The notes: generated by a model not told the origin, from the letters alone. 64,000 bases of DNA from Marthasterias glacialis (GCA_911728455.2 OU452236.1:11089195-11153194); one strand, 5' to 3'; positions 33,097 to 44,478 are shown, counted from the stretch's first letter. Translations and numbers: made by a program.

Positions 33097-33100
33097 ATTT
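33097..33100. repeat. target site duplication ATTT, left
   Basis: ATTT directly before the nested transposon; the partner is 35318-35321. Removing the element and one ATTT restores an open LINE frame reading KAAFASALSQVRW. Confidence 0.9.
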
Positions 33101-34033
33101 GGGCAATTCCAAGCAAACATGGACAAGACATCAAAAAATAAAATCTGTGCCACAACTTTTTTTCCACTTCTAAGTTATAGCTAACAAATGAAGGTAAACA
33201 GAAATCAACTTTTTTAAAGGATTCGGGATCTTATTGTACAAAGGCAGAGATGTTTTCCCAAGCTGTTGGTTGACTCATTAAAAGTCAGCATGTCAAGGAG
33301 ATTTCTTTAAAGTTGTATATTTTCCCCAAAAAAGATTCCTCCAACAAAAGTTAATTATATTTGATTAGTACCAGGTCCCATCTTTTACAATCCAAAATAA
33401 ATTCCAAGTCCTGTCAGCCATTCAAGCCGTGTGTGGGTGTACCTGTTGAAGCTTCATTGTGGTGTAATGCGACTGACCGAGAGACAAAGTTTTTTTAATT
33501 GTAAGAAAAATGCACTGATTATTTTGATGGCATTTCAAATTATCCTTCTACCCTTAATGCCAAGTCTGAAATGAGTAAAGAATACAAACCAACATTCAGC
33601 ATAATGTAATAAATAGCCAACAAAAAGTGTAATGCGACTAACCGGTAATGCGACTGACCAGTGCACTGTAATGCGACTAACCAAATCTGTTGTTAAAAGG
33701 AGGATGCTAAGAGATCAGCAGAGCTTGAGATCTTAGTCATGACTAAAATAGAGGACAGCATACATTTACTAAGAGATATGAACAACTACAGATGTCACTA
33801 ATGAATGGATAGAGGGCAGTATTGTTTTATATACCTACCCACAATGCACTTCTGCAAAGCACATTGTATAATTATGGCCACATGTTTCATGCTAGTCATA
33901 GTACTACGTATCAGTACTGGACACTTCTGGTTTTACTTGATTGTTGAACAGCAAAGAGGTTTGAGTGGGAGGCTGTAAGATTGCAGAACCATAGCGTAAA
34001 AAGTGCAGCAACTTTGCAAGTGCCGCACCAAAA

Positions 34034-34150
34034 ATGCCCAAGGTCAAGGTACATGAAAAGACAATAGCTGACATCATAGGAAGAAATAAGAACCTCAACC
34101 TAGATGTGACCTTTGAAACAGCTGATCAAATCAAAGATATTGCACAATAA
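34034..34150 (+). CDS. 38-codon ORF in WKW transposon copy 1
   Basis: ATG ORF MPKVKVHEKTIADIIGRN.. ending with TAA, hydrophilic and protein-like, 130 bp upstream of the WKW segment. No clear counterpart was found in copy 2. It may be an exon remnant. Confidence 0.3.
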   Translation: MPKVKVHEKTIADIIGRNKNLNLDVTFETADQIKDIAQ

Positions 34151-34280
34151 GCATTTCTTCCAGGTTGAGGATGGCAAAGATGTAGCCTCCCTTATAATTG
34201 AGTGAGGGATACATGTATGTGCACACACACAAATAGAGGCAGAGAACATTGGCAACAATTAAAAAGCAAGTGAGCCGGAT

Positions 34281-34532
34281 GTGGGAAACACTGCCAATGA
34301 ACAGTGGTGTGTGGTTAAATATGATGGTGAAATGTATCCAGGTGAAGTCAAGGAGATAGGTGATCAAGGAGATTTTCGTGTGTCTGTCAGGCATCAAGCA
34401 GGTCAAAACTGGAAATGGCCAAATCCGAAGGATGAAAGCACTTTTTATCTGAAGCAGCAAATAGTTTGCAGCATTGAGCAACCTATGATAGCCAACAACC
34501 ATGGTTACTTCAAATTTACAACCCACTTTTAG
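34281..34532 (+). CDS. WKW domain fragment (SH3/Tudor-like tail of a transposon protein)
   Basis: The open frame encodes WCVVKYDGEMYPGEVKEI, then DFRVSVRHQAGQNWKWPNP and IVCSIEQPMIANNHGYFKF. It aligns with the copy 2 frame at 52665-52897 (PGEV..IG..DF..SV....G.NWKW..P....FY....V.......ANNH). The pattern W.VV.Y....YPG.V..........V.......WKWP resembles the C-terminal tail of several transposon-encoded proteins in invertebrates and fish. That recollection is from general knowledge; an SH3-like fold is inferred. There is no ATG at the start, so it is probably an exon or a deletion remnant. Confidence 0.6.
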   Translation: MGNTANEQWCVVKYDGEMYPGEVKEIGDQGDFRVSVRHQAGQNWKWPNPKDESTFYLKQQIVCSIEQPMIANNHGYFKFTTHF

Positions 34533-35317
34533 ATTCATTCCCAGTAACTTGGAATTTCAGGGTTATGTTTAAAACCTGTTTTATGCCAGTTTGTATTAAT
34601 TAGCAATTTATTCAGAATTTCATGGTACAGTTACATACAAAAACTTGATGCCCCTAAGATATCAAATCACAACCATATTTCTGGAAACTTAAGTTGCCAA
34701 AACTGTTCCAAGAGATACACGATACACATTTTGGCCTTGTCAGTAGGATTTTTAAGAAATAAACTGTGATTAAGTCAATCTTAATACAGTGTAGTCTTTT
34801 ATCAACTCTGTGTGTTTGTTTAAGATGTTTATTAAGAATAAATCCATTTTTGTCAAACAAGAACACACATGTGGCTCCATTTAGGCATGGCTTAATTGAC
34901 GGACAAACTGTAATGCGACTGACCGTAATGCGACTGACCAGGGTTTTTCTATACACAAAGGATACTTTAAGATGCTTACCATTTGTAAATACCCTATTTG
35001 AGACTTCTGTCTGGGAGTTATGTGTTACATGTAGTAAAACTGTTAAAAGTGTTTTGGTTTGAGGAAACTTTTGAATTGTGATAAGTGTTTTTTTTGCCAT
35101 GTCCTTTTTGCGTAATGCGACTGACCGATTTTTACAATGTCACAACCTTTACAGTGCAAAGCCTACAACATTTCCAATAGCATTACTTCAAAGCCTTGAA
35201 TGTCAATTTTAAAAAAGTGTATAAACTTAACAGAAAGACTGACCCATATAAAACTAATACCACCAAGTTTAAGAAATGACACATAAAAGTGTAATGCGAC
35301 TGACCGTGGAATCGCCC

Positions 35318-35321
35318 ATTT
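35318..35321. repeat. target site duplication ATTT, right
   Basis: Partner of 33097-33100. Confidence 0.9.
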
Positions 35322-37280
35322 GCATCAGCCTTGTCTCAGGTCAGATGGGAAGAGCTGTATAATTTTGATAATTGTCAGGATCAATTCTCATTTTTCCAGT
35401 CTACGCTGACAAACTTAATGGAAACTCATTTCCCAAACAAGGAGGTGACACGTCATACCCAGGAAAAGCCATGGGTCACTGACACTTTTAGGAATTTAGT
35501 GAGTAGACGTCAGTGGGCAAGGATGTCAGGCAATATGGAAATGGCTAAGAAACTCCGTAACAAAGTGAACCGGTTGGCATCACACCTGCGCCATGATTTC
35601 TACAGGTCCAAGATATCCTCTCTTGAGAATTCTTCATCAAAAGACTGGTGGAAGCATATGAAATCACTTATGGGGCTATCGAATAGTAAGAACGCAGGAC
35701 TACAGGGCCTTGCAAACACAATGACGAATGGTGATCTCCAATCACTTGCAAACACTATCAACAATTTTTTTGTCTCTGTAAGCCATGATCTGCCTCGATT
35801 GGATGACTCCCACCCAGTATTCCAGCTCCCTGGCCCAGTGCCTGCTGACTTCAACATCAGTGTTACCACTACGAAAAAGACTCTGGATAAGATCAAGTTG
35901 AACAAGGCACCGGGACCTGATGGAATACCTCCATGGATTCTACGTGAATTATCCCATGTACTTGCTGGCCCACTTACCGCTATCTTCAACAGCTCAATGA
36001 GGGAAGGTGTGGTCCGTACCTTATGGAAGACGGCAGATGTCATCCCTATTCCGAAACAACACCCTCCACGGTCAGTAGAAACTGATATCAGACCAATATC
36101 CTTAACCCCGATTGCCGCCAAGGCTTTTGAATCCATTGCGTTAGACATTGTTTCAAAAAGGATCAAAGATAAAATTGACCCTAACCAGTTTGGTTGCATC
36201 CCCGGTACCAGCACTACTGATGCACACGTGGAGATGGTACATCACTGGTACAAAGCGACTGAAAAGCCTGGTAACTTTGTTAGGATTTTGCTACTGGATT
36301 ATTCCAAGGCATTTGACCACATCAATCACAATATCCTCATCCAGAAATTGATGGACATTGGGTTGGAACTCCACCTAGTACGTTGGATGGCAGCCTTTCT
36401 TGTGAACAGATTTCAACGGGTTAAAATCGGAACAGTTATCTCCGATTTCGGCTACCCAAATGGTGGTGTTCCCCAAGGGACTTTATCAGGACCCAAAGAC
36501 TTCTTAGTTCACATCAATGACTTATCCACACCCTGTCCAATATACAAGTACGTGGACGACAGCACAATCTTTGAAGTCTGTAGAAAAGGAGTAACATCTG
36601 TATTACAACAGTCAGCTAATATTGCTTGCCAATGGTCAATTGATAATGATATGAACATAAACTCTAAGAAGTCCCAAGAAATGCTCATTTGCTTTTGCAA
36701 AGATTCAGCCCATGCCTCAAACTTGCCTAATATTGTTGTGAATAACAAATCAGTAGATCGGGTTACACATACTAAACTACTTGGTGTTATGATTTCCTCA
36801 GACTTAACATGGAATGTTCATGTAGACTACATTGTAGGTAAAGCAAGTAAACGATTGTACATGTTGTATCAACTTAAACGAGCTGGTATCGATCAAATTG
36901 ATTTAACTAGGATTTATTTATCTGTGATAAGACCAGTTTTAGAATATGCCTGCCAAGTGTGGCACACTTGCCTTCCTAAATACCTAAGTAATAAAATTAA
37001 AATGGTGCAAAAAAGAGCTTTCAGGTGTATCTACCCAGGTCAGAGTTATGAGAGCTTACTCCCTAAGATTAATGTGCCTTCAGTGCATGAGAGACGCACT
37101 AGTTTATGTAAACAATATTTTACCAAACTGCAGGACACAAATCATAAATTACACTATTTATTGCCTCCAGCCCGTGATCTTAATTATTCCTTGCGCTCTG
37201 AAGTTGTGTTTCCTTTGCCTAAGACAAGAACAAATCGGTACAAGAATTCGCTTATCCCGTGGTGCCTTTTTAACCAATAA
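35322..37280 (+). CDS. LINE reverse transcriptase, 3' part of the split ORF
   Basis: About 650 uninterrupted codons: linker with WWKHMKSLMGLS, RT fingers (LNKAPGPDGIPPWILREL, PIPKQ, IRPISLTPIAAKAFE), palm LLLDYSKAFDHINHNIL, GGVPQGTLSGP, the catalytic YVDD (36549-36560), thumb (KLLGVMISSDLTWNVHVDYI) and a C-terminal RTSLCKQYFTKLQ domain. YVDD replaces the commoner FADD, and SGPKDF replaces SGPLLF. The 3' half is intact although the 5' half has frameshifts and an insertion. Confidence 0.85.
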   Translation, partial: ASALSQVRWEELYNFDNCQDQFSFFQSTLTNLMETHFPNKEVTRHTQEKPWVTDTFRNLVSRRQWARMSGNMEMAKKLRNKVNRLASHLRHDFYRSKISSLENSSSKDWWKHMKSLMGLSNSKNAGLQGLANTMTNGDLQSLANTINNFFVSVSHDLPRLDDSHPVFQLPGPVPADFNISVTTTKKTLDKIKLNKAPGPDGIPPWILRELSHVLAGPLTAIFNSSMREGVVRTLWKTADVIPIPKQHPPRSVETDIRPISLTPIAAKAFESIALDIVSKRIKDKIDPNQFGCIPGTSTTDAHVEMVHHWYKATEKPGNFVRILLLDYSKAFDHINHNILIQKLMDIGLELHLVRWMAAFLVNRFQRVKIGTVISDFGYPNGGVPQGTLSGPKDFLVHINDLSTPCPIYKYVDDSTIFEVCRKGVTSVLQQSANIACQWSIDNDMNINSKKSQEMLICFCKDSAHASNLPNIVVNNKSVDRVTHTKLLGVMISSDLTWNVHVDYIVGKASKRLYMLYQLKRAGIDQIDLTRIYLSVIRPVLEYACQVWHTCLPKYLSNKIKMVQKRAFRCIYPGQSYESLLPKINVPSVHERRTSLCKQYFTKLQDTNHKLHYLLPPARDLNYSLRSEVVFPLPKTRTNRYKNSLIPWCLFNQ

Positions 37281-37599
37281 CTTTTACTGAGTGATTTTAT
37301 GCTTTTGTTCTCATTGTTTTACATTTTGCCAGTTCCCTTTTAGAACTTGGTCTCCGCTTTCCGGTAGTTTTAGCCTTTCCTGATTTATCTTCCTGTTAGT
37401 CACTCATCTGTAACTTGTTTTAGTTGATTTTTTTTCAACTTGCTGTTTTTACCTAGCCCAACTGTCTTTTTGAGCATATTTTAAATTGTAATTTGCCACT
37501 TTTCATGGCCCGCTAAGTACTTGTATTTTGGTTGTAATTGATTGTATTGTTCATGAGGTTGCAAATAAATGATCTTATCTATCTTATCTTAGATTGCGG

Positions 37600-38000
37600 A
37601 AAAGCCAATAATTATCCACGATTGCAAGATTAAACACGGTTAAACACATTACTTTTACCCTTTTTAAACTTTCAATTTCCATTTTGTTTTGTTTCAAATG
37701 TTATTGAAAATTGCTGTTTTAAAAGCTCTGTAAATTTGAATTTGTTTCAGCCTTTTGGCTGCTGTAATTCAAATGTTTTTACAATAAACCAACAAACCAA
37801 TAAATAAAAATAAATTCATTCAGTTTTTACTCTTGACCAATTTCTCAATTAAATAAGAAAAGAAGAAAAGAAGAAGAAAAGAAATGGAAATAATTATCCA
37901 CCATTGCAAGATTAAACACGATAACGTTCAGGTTTTACTCTTGACCAAGTCTTAATTAAATGAGAAAAAAAAGAAGAAAAGAAGAAAATAATGGAAAAAA
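37600..38000. repeat. diverged direct repeat, AATTATCCACNATTGCAAG
   Basis: AATAATTATCCACGATTGCA at 37608 and AATAATTATCCACCATTGCA near 37889, each followed by AGATTAAACACG and later by TTAATTAAAT(A/G)AGAAAAGAAG. Period about 280 bp; A/G-rich ends. Confidence 0.6.
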
Positions 38001-38064
38001 GGGCCTGACCCAGCCGTGATTCGAACTGTAAAGCAGCTAGATCATCCACTAGGCCAAGGCATTT
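38001..38064 (-). mobile_element. tRNA-derived SINE head
   Basis: On the minus strand: TGGCCTAGTGGATGATCTAG (A-box-like) and ACAGTTCGAATCACGGCTGG (B-box GTTCGAATC) at tRNA spacing, followed downstream by a pyrimidine-rich TTCTTTTCTTC tail. A tRNA gene is unlikely: the 5' and 3' ends do not pair as an acceptor stem. Confidence 0.6.
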
Positions 38065-38994
38065 ATCAAGTTATTTGATCTTGGAGTCCTTGTTAAATAT
38101 GTAGCTTTCAAATTATTACTGGTTTCAGTCATATGTCCACACATATACATATATACATGTATACATATACCTGATGACGTCATCATTCTACATTCATTTT
38201 CAGAAGTAATGAGGATCCTGAAAGTTGCAATATTAAGGATTGGTAGCAATTGAAATGGTTATTTCATTGTTTTTGATCACTGGATCAGAATGGTGCAACA
38301 TTTGTGACTTTTTAAGCTTTACTCGTTATTTACACCTTATGGAAATTAATTTTGACTGAAGTTTCAGGTCTCTACTGTGTTTCCTTCAGGAGTTATGAAC
38401 CCTTTTTATTTTAAATTGTTTTAGCTCAATGAACCAAAGTGGTAGAGAATTGAGGATTATGAGAGATTGATAGGCTGCTGCCCTTGTTTATCATTGTATT
38501 TGGGCATATGGCAGGAAAGACCAAGATTCCAGCATACCCTGGCCGATTGTCGGCATTGGCTTACAGCCAAGTTCAAGGTGAACACATTCCACATTTTCTC
38601 AACAGAGAAAAAAAAATTGTTGTCTTTACTTGGTTCAGTCATGGTTTCATGTTGTTGTGGAGCGATCAAGCGCACATGACTCAAGCGCTGATGTTTCTGA
38701 TCAGCAGAGTATGGTTTTAGTCCAAGTCTAATGTAACCATTATTGCTTCGTCATTTGAATGGCACTTAAAGCCGTTGGTCTCAGGTGTTGTGTAATGCAT
38801 GTAAAAGAACTCAGTTACACTTATCGCTAAGAGAAGAGGTTTGCCACAGTATTTGTAGCAGTGGCTGCTGAATGCACCACAGCAAACCCTTATAAGGTGC
38901 TACATAAATGGGTCTCATGGTTAAAAAAAAACAAAAAAAACAAAAAAAACCTTCAAAAACCTGTTCTAAAAAACCTGTTCTCTGAAGTCAAAGG
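38065..38994. other. MED27 intron 3 sequence, unassigned
   Basis: Contains ACATATACATATATACATGT-like microsatellite near 38137 and open frames without recognised domains. Confidence 0.4.
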
Positions 38995-39195
38995 TTGGAT
39001 GCATTCATGGTCATGTCAGCCTGACTTGATCACATTTCTCCATGCCTCTTGGTCTTGGATAAGGTTTGAGTCAGTGCACTTGAGGTTGACATGAACCTTC
39101 TTCCTCCACTTTTCATCATTCATGCATTGGATGTACCCATAACAACGCAGTCTACCCCATCAGACTATTTCCTCAACACTAAGAATGCCTAGAAA
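38995..39195 (-). pseudogene. LINE C-terminal fragment
   Basis: The minus-strand translation gives RLRCYGYIQCMNDEKWRKKV and a following VNLKCTD..LIQDQEAWRN, the (R)LRWYGHV.RM.D..W.KK pattern at the C-terminus of several LINE proteins. Stops on both sides; no RT nearby. Confidence 0.55.
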
Positions 39196-39199
39196 CACT

Positions 39200-42100
39200 C
39201 TTTCAGAAATGGTGAGTGAGGACATCAAGCACACCATGTCATTGCAATTTGGAGTCCGATGACAGATATTAGTTTGGAGCCAGGTTTCACTGGAATAAAG
39301 GTGGACACTTCAGACACACAAGTTGAATACGTGTCCCCTGCTGCACAGGTACATTATATTATATGCCTCTATTGGTTAAAATGGGTAGCAGTTCTCGGAT
39401 CTTCCTCCAGAAAAATTTTACTCTCACCATTATTGCATCATTATAGCCACCATCATGGCCAGTCACTTCTCGAGATGGCAGAAAGATTCCACGACTTCCA
39501 GAACATCGTCCCCCAAGGTAAATTCAGGCAACTTAGGGCTACAGTAGGGGGAAAATCCCCACGACACATTCTGTATATTTGTAGTCATGGGTGGATTTCA
39601 ACTCACCCTTGACACCTGAGCAAGTTCTGTGTACAACTCTAAAGAGTTGGTCTCTTCTTATAATGTGATACCAATCAATTATTAAACAGTTTTCTTGATC
39701 TTAAATTCACATAAAAAAGTGTGATCTGAAAATTCACACATTTTTTGTAGACAAGCATATGGCACTCCGTGTTTTAGCATTTTCGTTCTTTCCACACCAT
39801 TTTGAAAGAATTGCACACATATAATAGCAACCTTATTTTATTTCACCACCATTGGGAAAAAAAAGCCTCTTTCCACCTTTGGACGCTTTGCTGTGGAGGC
39901 CGATTATAGACAATTATACAGCTTTATAAAAATGGTCTCTGTGTTCAGGCTTAATTTGGGTGTGTGTGTGTACGGTAAGGAAGTTGTGGTCTGGTCTCAG
40001 ACCATATCCAAGAGGCCTCATCCGGTGAGGGTCTTCAGGCTCAGGGCATTCCAAGGTACTCTGTACCCAGGACTGCAGATATTCTCTACCTATACAGCTC
40101 CAGCTTCCAACATCATTTGCAATCACAGGCCGAGTTTTCACTACTACACTGACTCCTTGCATATCAAACCTGGCATCTGCAATTACCCAGGTGTGAAATC
40201 ATGTATTGCTGATGCCAAGGTTTGGTGTTAAAAGTTATTCAAGTTATAAAATTGCAGCGATTCTGTTGAAACCCCTCAACCCTTACATTGTAGGTAACAA
40301 AAGATATCCTCAAACCACATGATCCTGTACCTCAGCACTGTGACCTGAACATTTGTCTTGTTGACTATAAAACAATCTCATTTTGCATTTTAGACAGCGC
40401 CATCATTTATCCCTCATTTATGTCTATACTCCATACTCCTTTAGGGTGTATTGTGGGTTGATAGCTACCTCAAGCTACCTTCCTATACCACCTGATTAGA
40501 GGGAGCGCTATCTTCAGGTTGCTTTTGTACTGCACCGATATAGGAATGAAAATACCACATGACTTGAAAACTACTGGACATTCCGTATCATAACAACCAC
40601 ATGACATTTCCACTAATGTCCTAAAGACCTACACTATTATTTCTCAAAGAATGAACGTGATGACATCCACAAACAAATATTGAAAACCAATTACATAAAA
40701 CCTATTCTGCATTCAGAACAAAGCTTATTTCACACATTGCAATATTTTCCCAAATTCTACATTCAGAGGGAACACATTAAAATGGACGTCTTCCACATTT
40801 CAATTTTGACTCCAAAGAAAACGCATAAAATTTAGCTAAAAGCACTTTCCTTGTTTTAAATTTAACACTCCCGGAATGTAACTACCCATAGCCTGTCATT
40901 TGATGTTCAGATGTCAAACCCGTTCTGAAAAGATATCACACACTCTAACCTTTCCTGCAAATGGGATATTATCTGACTTTTTACAAATTCCCTCAGAAAG
41001 GAAAAAATGACAATTCTTAATTTACCAGTGAGTCCTGAAATCTGTATCCAGGACTTCCCGCCCTTTTTCTGAAAGCCCAAACCATTAGAACTGCATTCAT
41101 CACATGAAACCTATTAAACCAACCATCGACACAACTCCACAGTTGTAAACAGCTGGATTATACCCTGATGTCCACCAAGACACAACACGTAAGCACTGAA
41201 CAAACACGAAACCTCTTCAATTTCTCTATACACTCCGACGTAGCAAAAGTACAAAGAGAAAGAGGGAAGCCAATTTGACTTGTTCCACTTAACAAACCAA
41301 CCAGTCCTTTTCAGGATTATCACTCTTCGAAAGAGAGATAAACCACTACTATGTCATACCTAATATGTGCAACGACAATTCCAAAAATGTAAATTCGTAT
41401 AATTATAAATGAAACATAAATTATTTCTCCTACAATGTGGCTAAACACAACTTTTGGTAAACAAGCTCACTTTTTACGATTCCAATGGTTAAAGCCAATC
41501 ACTTTTTACGTTGTTCATACTTTCATTGGTTCAAGGAGAATAATATTCTTAATCCTTTAGCAGACGAAAATTTGAATGTCCCAACCAACATTTCCAAAGC
41601 AAAACCTCGCCAATTACTATGAAGCTTGTTAACAACTTAGTACAAACATCCGTTAAAACCCACCATAAAAAAACATATTTTTGAGTGATCTTCCACTGAA
41701 GTTTGTTAGTTGCAAAACCGGTCACCTACTAACAAAGAGTTTTGCTCAAAAATAACATCTACATTTGGATTTATTACCATCACCTTGAACAAAAGCATGA
41801 CAAATAATGTTTTTCACGAGACATGAGACCTACCAATTCGTCCAAAATCACCCACACCCGCAACTAAAAATTGCCCGAAATTGAGACATGAAAACTTGTT
41901 ATTGTCCTTTTGACTGTAAAACAGTCTCAATTTTCGTGTTTAAAAATTTGGACCTATGAAGTACACAATGGCAATTGATGTGGTTTTCATCAAGTGGCAC
42001 AGTTAATTTCATTTGCAAAGAAACATGTAAATTGGCCAACCTCTTACCCAACTTGTACAACCCATTTAAAATTGGAGCTAAATTCCAGAAACCATTTCGC

Positions 42101-43129
42101 TGTAATTCAAAACTAGGACCACGATCTTTTCCCCTAAAAAACGATCCCAACTTTTCTTTCCCCAAGGGCAAACACGTGACAAGTCCAAATGTCACATCTA
42201 ACTGGAGTAAGAGTCCGGAAACCATTTAACTATAACTCACCACTGTGACCTTGACTTTCGACCTATTCACCCGAAAACAAAAACTAGTAAACTTGCGGGT
42301 ACAACCTTGTGGGTACAACCATGTATATAACTTTTTTGGGAGGAGTGATGGCTCTGAAAACGGCCCTCTGAAAAATTGCATCTCTATATTGGTTGAGGTG
42401 CTGGTACCAAGGGAAACAGCGTATCAACCTCATTGGTAAGGGAATTTGCAGTTGGCCATTCATGCAAATTTGCGGCTGGAAACTAGTAATTCCCAGCTGT
42501 TATTCACGGCTAGTTTCAACCTGCTAGTTGAAGCAAAGATACTACAAAACCAAGATAGGACACTCTATTCAGAAATATGAAATGCAAAATTCGGGCGCCC
42601 GCTGTCGCATGGTAGGTAAAACCAAAGATCATTTATGCAATAAGTAGGGCCTACTACATGGAAAAACTTACACCAAACGGTCCCACCAACTAAAAAAGGT
42701 GAAGGCAGATCAAAAACTTGGTGTTTGGCAATATTATAAATGGTGTCAATAATCCTTGCAAAATGACACACGGGAAGGGTGCCATCATGCGGTTGGTAGG
42801 TATAAAGGCGTTACATCTGCTAAGTGTCCTATCTGTGTTTCTAGTATCTTTGGTTGCAGTTACTGATTTTGACAGTTGCAACGCTTGTATAAACGTATCC
42901 GCCAACCTTTGACCTCTTTTGTTTTATTCGACAATTTCTCGTTAATAACAGGTCACTCGGCTTACATTTCTTTCCGAAAAGCTTCTCAAAAGTATACTGA
43001 TATAATTTTTAAGTGGTAAAAAAGGTCACTTTTAGAAATATGAGGCCGCAATAAACCTTAAAGTTCAAATATATGTAAATATTAATTGCTTAGCAGAGTG
43101 TGATGTCACAACACAAATTACTATGATAC
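39200..43129. other. MED27 intron 3, large unassigned stretch
   Basis: About 3.9 kb of AT-rich DNA without a recognised exon or element. Some frames are long (39259-39612, 39893-40231), but I see no family motif. TGGGTACAACC is repeated at 42296 and 42311. Confidence 0.4.
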
Positions 43130-43162
43130 TACCATGGAGGTAGAATTAATTCTACCCATGGT
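43130..43162. repeat. short near-perfect palindrome
   Basis: TACCATGGAGGTAGAATT opposite AATTCTACCCATGGTA, with essentially no loop. Confidence 0.7.
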
Positions 43163-43239
43163 AATACTGACAACTCATCTAAGATACATCATAGTTTTTT
43201 GTGAAATTGCAGACCTGATACTTCACGGAGGCATTGGAG

Positions 43240-43370
43240 GCATTTGCCTCCATTGCCCCTGGTCATTGCCTTGGTGCCCTTGAAATGTTCCAATAGAAGT
43301 TAACAATGTTCTCATAGAGGTGCCCTTTATCAAGAAGAAAATGCCTTGGTGCCCTTGTCTTTTCAAGAAC
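43240..43370. repeat. CATTGCCTTGGTGCCCTTG repeats
   Basis: (CA)TTGCCTTGGTGCCCTTG occurs near 43266 and as TGCCTTGGTGCCCTTG near 43341, with further CATTGCC and GGTGCCC words between. A short diverged direct repeat. Confidence 0.5.
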
Positions 43371-43544
43371 GAAGCAATCTGGTCTGAAATTGACCCCAGC
43401 GTGGTTTGGCTAACTGTTAACAGAGTCCGTCAATTTTGAAATGGTTGACTGTCACAATATGTCTGCAATTTGTACAAAGTACCAGTGTACCTGTACATTA
43501 CAAATTTCACCAAAAACTAAATGATTCATTTTCAGTAAACCTAC

Positions 43545-43663
43545 TGTGGACTGATGGTTAGAGGGTTTGGCTGCATCTTTCGCTTTTTCACAGTGATACC
43601 TGATGATCTTTTCATAGTGTATTGAGACATGAGTGATGATGCATGGCCACAATGCTCCTTCAG
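43545..43663 (-). CDS. MED27: MED27 exon 3
   Basis: Acceptor CTTTTTACAG, 39 codons plus two bases (LKEHCGHASSLMSQYTMKRS..ISP CA), donor GTAGGT. Matches human LQYHAGLASGLLNQQSLKRS and the following KRRPK region, here VKKRKMQPN. Begins phase 0, ends phase 2. Confidence 0.9.
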
Positions 43664-44092
43664 CTGTAAAAAGAACAAGAATGAGTATCAACATCTTAAA
43701 AAAAACATACATGTATACACAAAATGATCACGTCAGGACACATCTACATTGTACTTAGGCAACATTAAGGTTGATTATTTCTAATGACTACATTTTATAC
43801 TTCCAAAAGAATGAACAGGCTGTCAAGTGATACCTGACACGAGTTGATTCAGTCACCTTGAAATGTGTGTAAATTGATAATTTCATCATTCTTTATTGCT
43901 GGGTACTTGTTCTTAAAGTTTATTTGAAACACAGGTTATGTTTGAACTTTTAACTTGTTGTTGGTTGTAGTATTACTATTGTTCTCATTGTGCCAACTTT
44001 TGTCTCAGTATACCATCTCATTCTCTAGAGCCCATTGGAGGCCAGAAGAGGCTGTCAAGAAACTGGGAGTGACAGACGGAGGTGTAAGAGTA
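43664..44092. other. MED27 intron 2 sequence, nothing recognised
   Basis: No exon or repeat recognised. Confidence 0.4.
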
Positions 44093-44299
44093 CTAATAGC
44101 AGCACACATTCACACATTCTGTGTTTTTATTCCTGATATTAAACTTGTGGCTATTCCTGCATTGTTGAAGTGACTGTCCAGTTTGTCCAATGTATACAGC
44201 TGGAGGGCACAGTTGGCAATTAATGGAGTAAAACACATTGCTTGAGGTGCATCTAAATGAACCTTTGATGGTGTATGTGGTCCAGCATGCGTTAATCAT
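44093..44299 (-). pseudogene. Penelope-like element, GIY-YIG endonuclease fragment
   Basis: Encodes TYTIKGSFRCTSSNVFYSIN and CQLCPPAVYIGQTGQSLQQC ..SHKFNI. The C.S.NV.Y.I.C..C.....YIGQT...L..R...H order is the GIY-YIG domain of Penelope retroelements. The preceding part of the domain is at 44479-44617, separated by a MITE-like insertion. Stops and missing RT show it is dead. Confidence 0.75.
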
Positions 44300-44478
44300 C
44301 CAATCAGATTGCTCGACAGCCTTGGTTTATAGAACTGCAATTTTATATCCAATGGTGCATATGATATGGGACGCAGAAGCACTACATTTTTCCGTATTCG
44401 GCCTCGTTTGATATGGGACGCCGAAGCACTATATTTCTCCGTATTCCACAAGCGCTTGTGTGATAACTAATATTGTTG
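44300..44478 (-). mobile_element. MITE-like insertion in the Penelope fragment
   Basis: Minus strand starts ATTAGTTATCACACAAGCGC and ends GAGCAATCTGATTGGATGAT. The same ends occur at 46313-46845. It interrupts the Penelope frame between VDPT and TYTIKG. TATGGGACGC.GAAGCACTA occurs twice inside. Confidence 0.6.

Larger units (their letters stand above)
33101..35317 (+). mobile_element. DNA transposon 'WKW family', copy 1, 2217 bp
   Basis: Ends GGGCAATTCCA and TGGAATCGCCC (11-bp inverted repeats, one mismatch), flanked by the 4-bp duplication ATTT. Inside, the motif GTAATGCGACTGACCG or near copies occurs four times in the left flank (33465, 33630, 33645, 33667) and four in the right (34910, 34924, 35111, 35291). 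Between them are two small coding pieces (34034-34150, 34281-34532). The element at 51977-53986 has the same ends, 4-bp duplication (AAAT), layout and protein segment. No DDE domain is visible, so both are probably internally deleted. I cannot assign a superfamily. Confidence 0.85.
31865..37590 (+). mobile_element. L2/CR1-type LINE, split by a nested transposon
   Basis: Bounded by a 7-bp duplication AGATTGC (31858-31864 and 37591-37597); the target was the loop of a hairpin tag. Without the nested 2.2 kb element the LINE is about 3.5 kb with one long reading frame (endonuclease then reverse transcriptase) and a 3' tail of ATCTTATCTATCTTATCTTA, typical of L2/CR1-type elements that end in short repeats instead of polyA. 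Confidence 0.85.

Noticed and set aside
38001..38064. Functional tRNA gene
   Set aside because: A and B boxes are present, but no acceptor-stem pairing or terminator, and it runs into a repeat tail; a SINE head fits better.
39259..40231. Two plus-strand ORFs over 110 codons
   Set aside because: No domain, no codon pattern, and they lie inside MED27 intron 3 among LINE debris.
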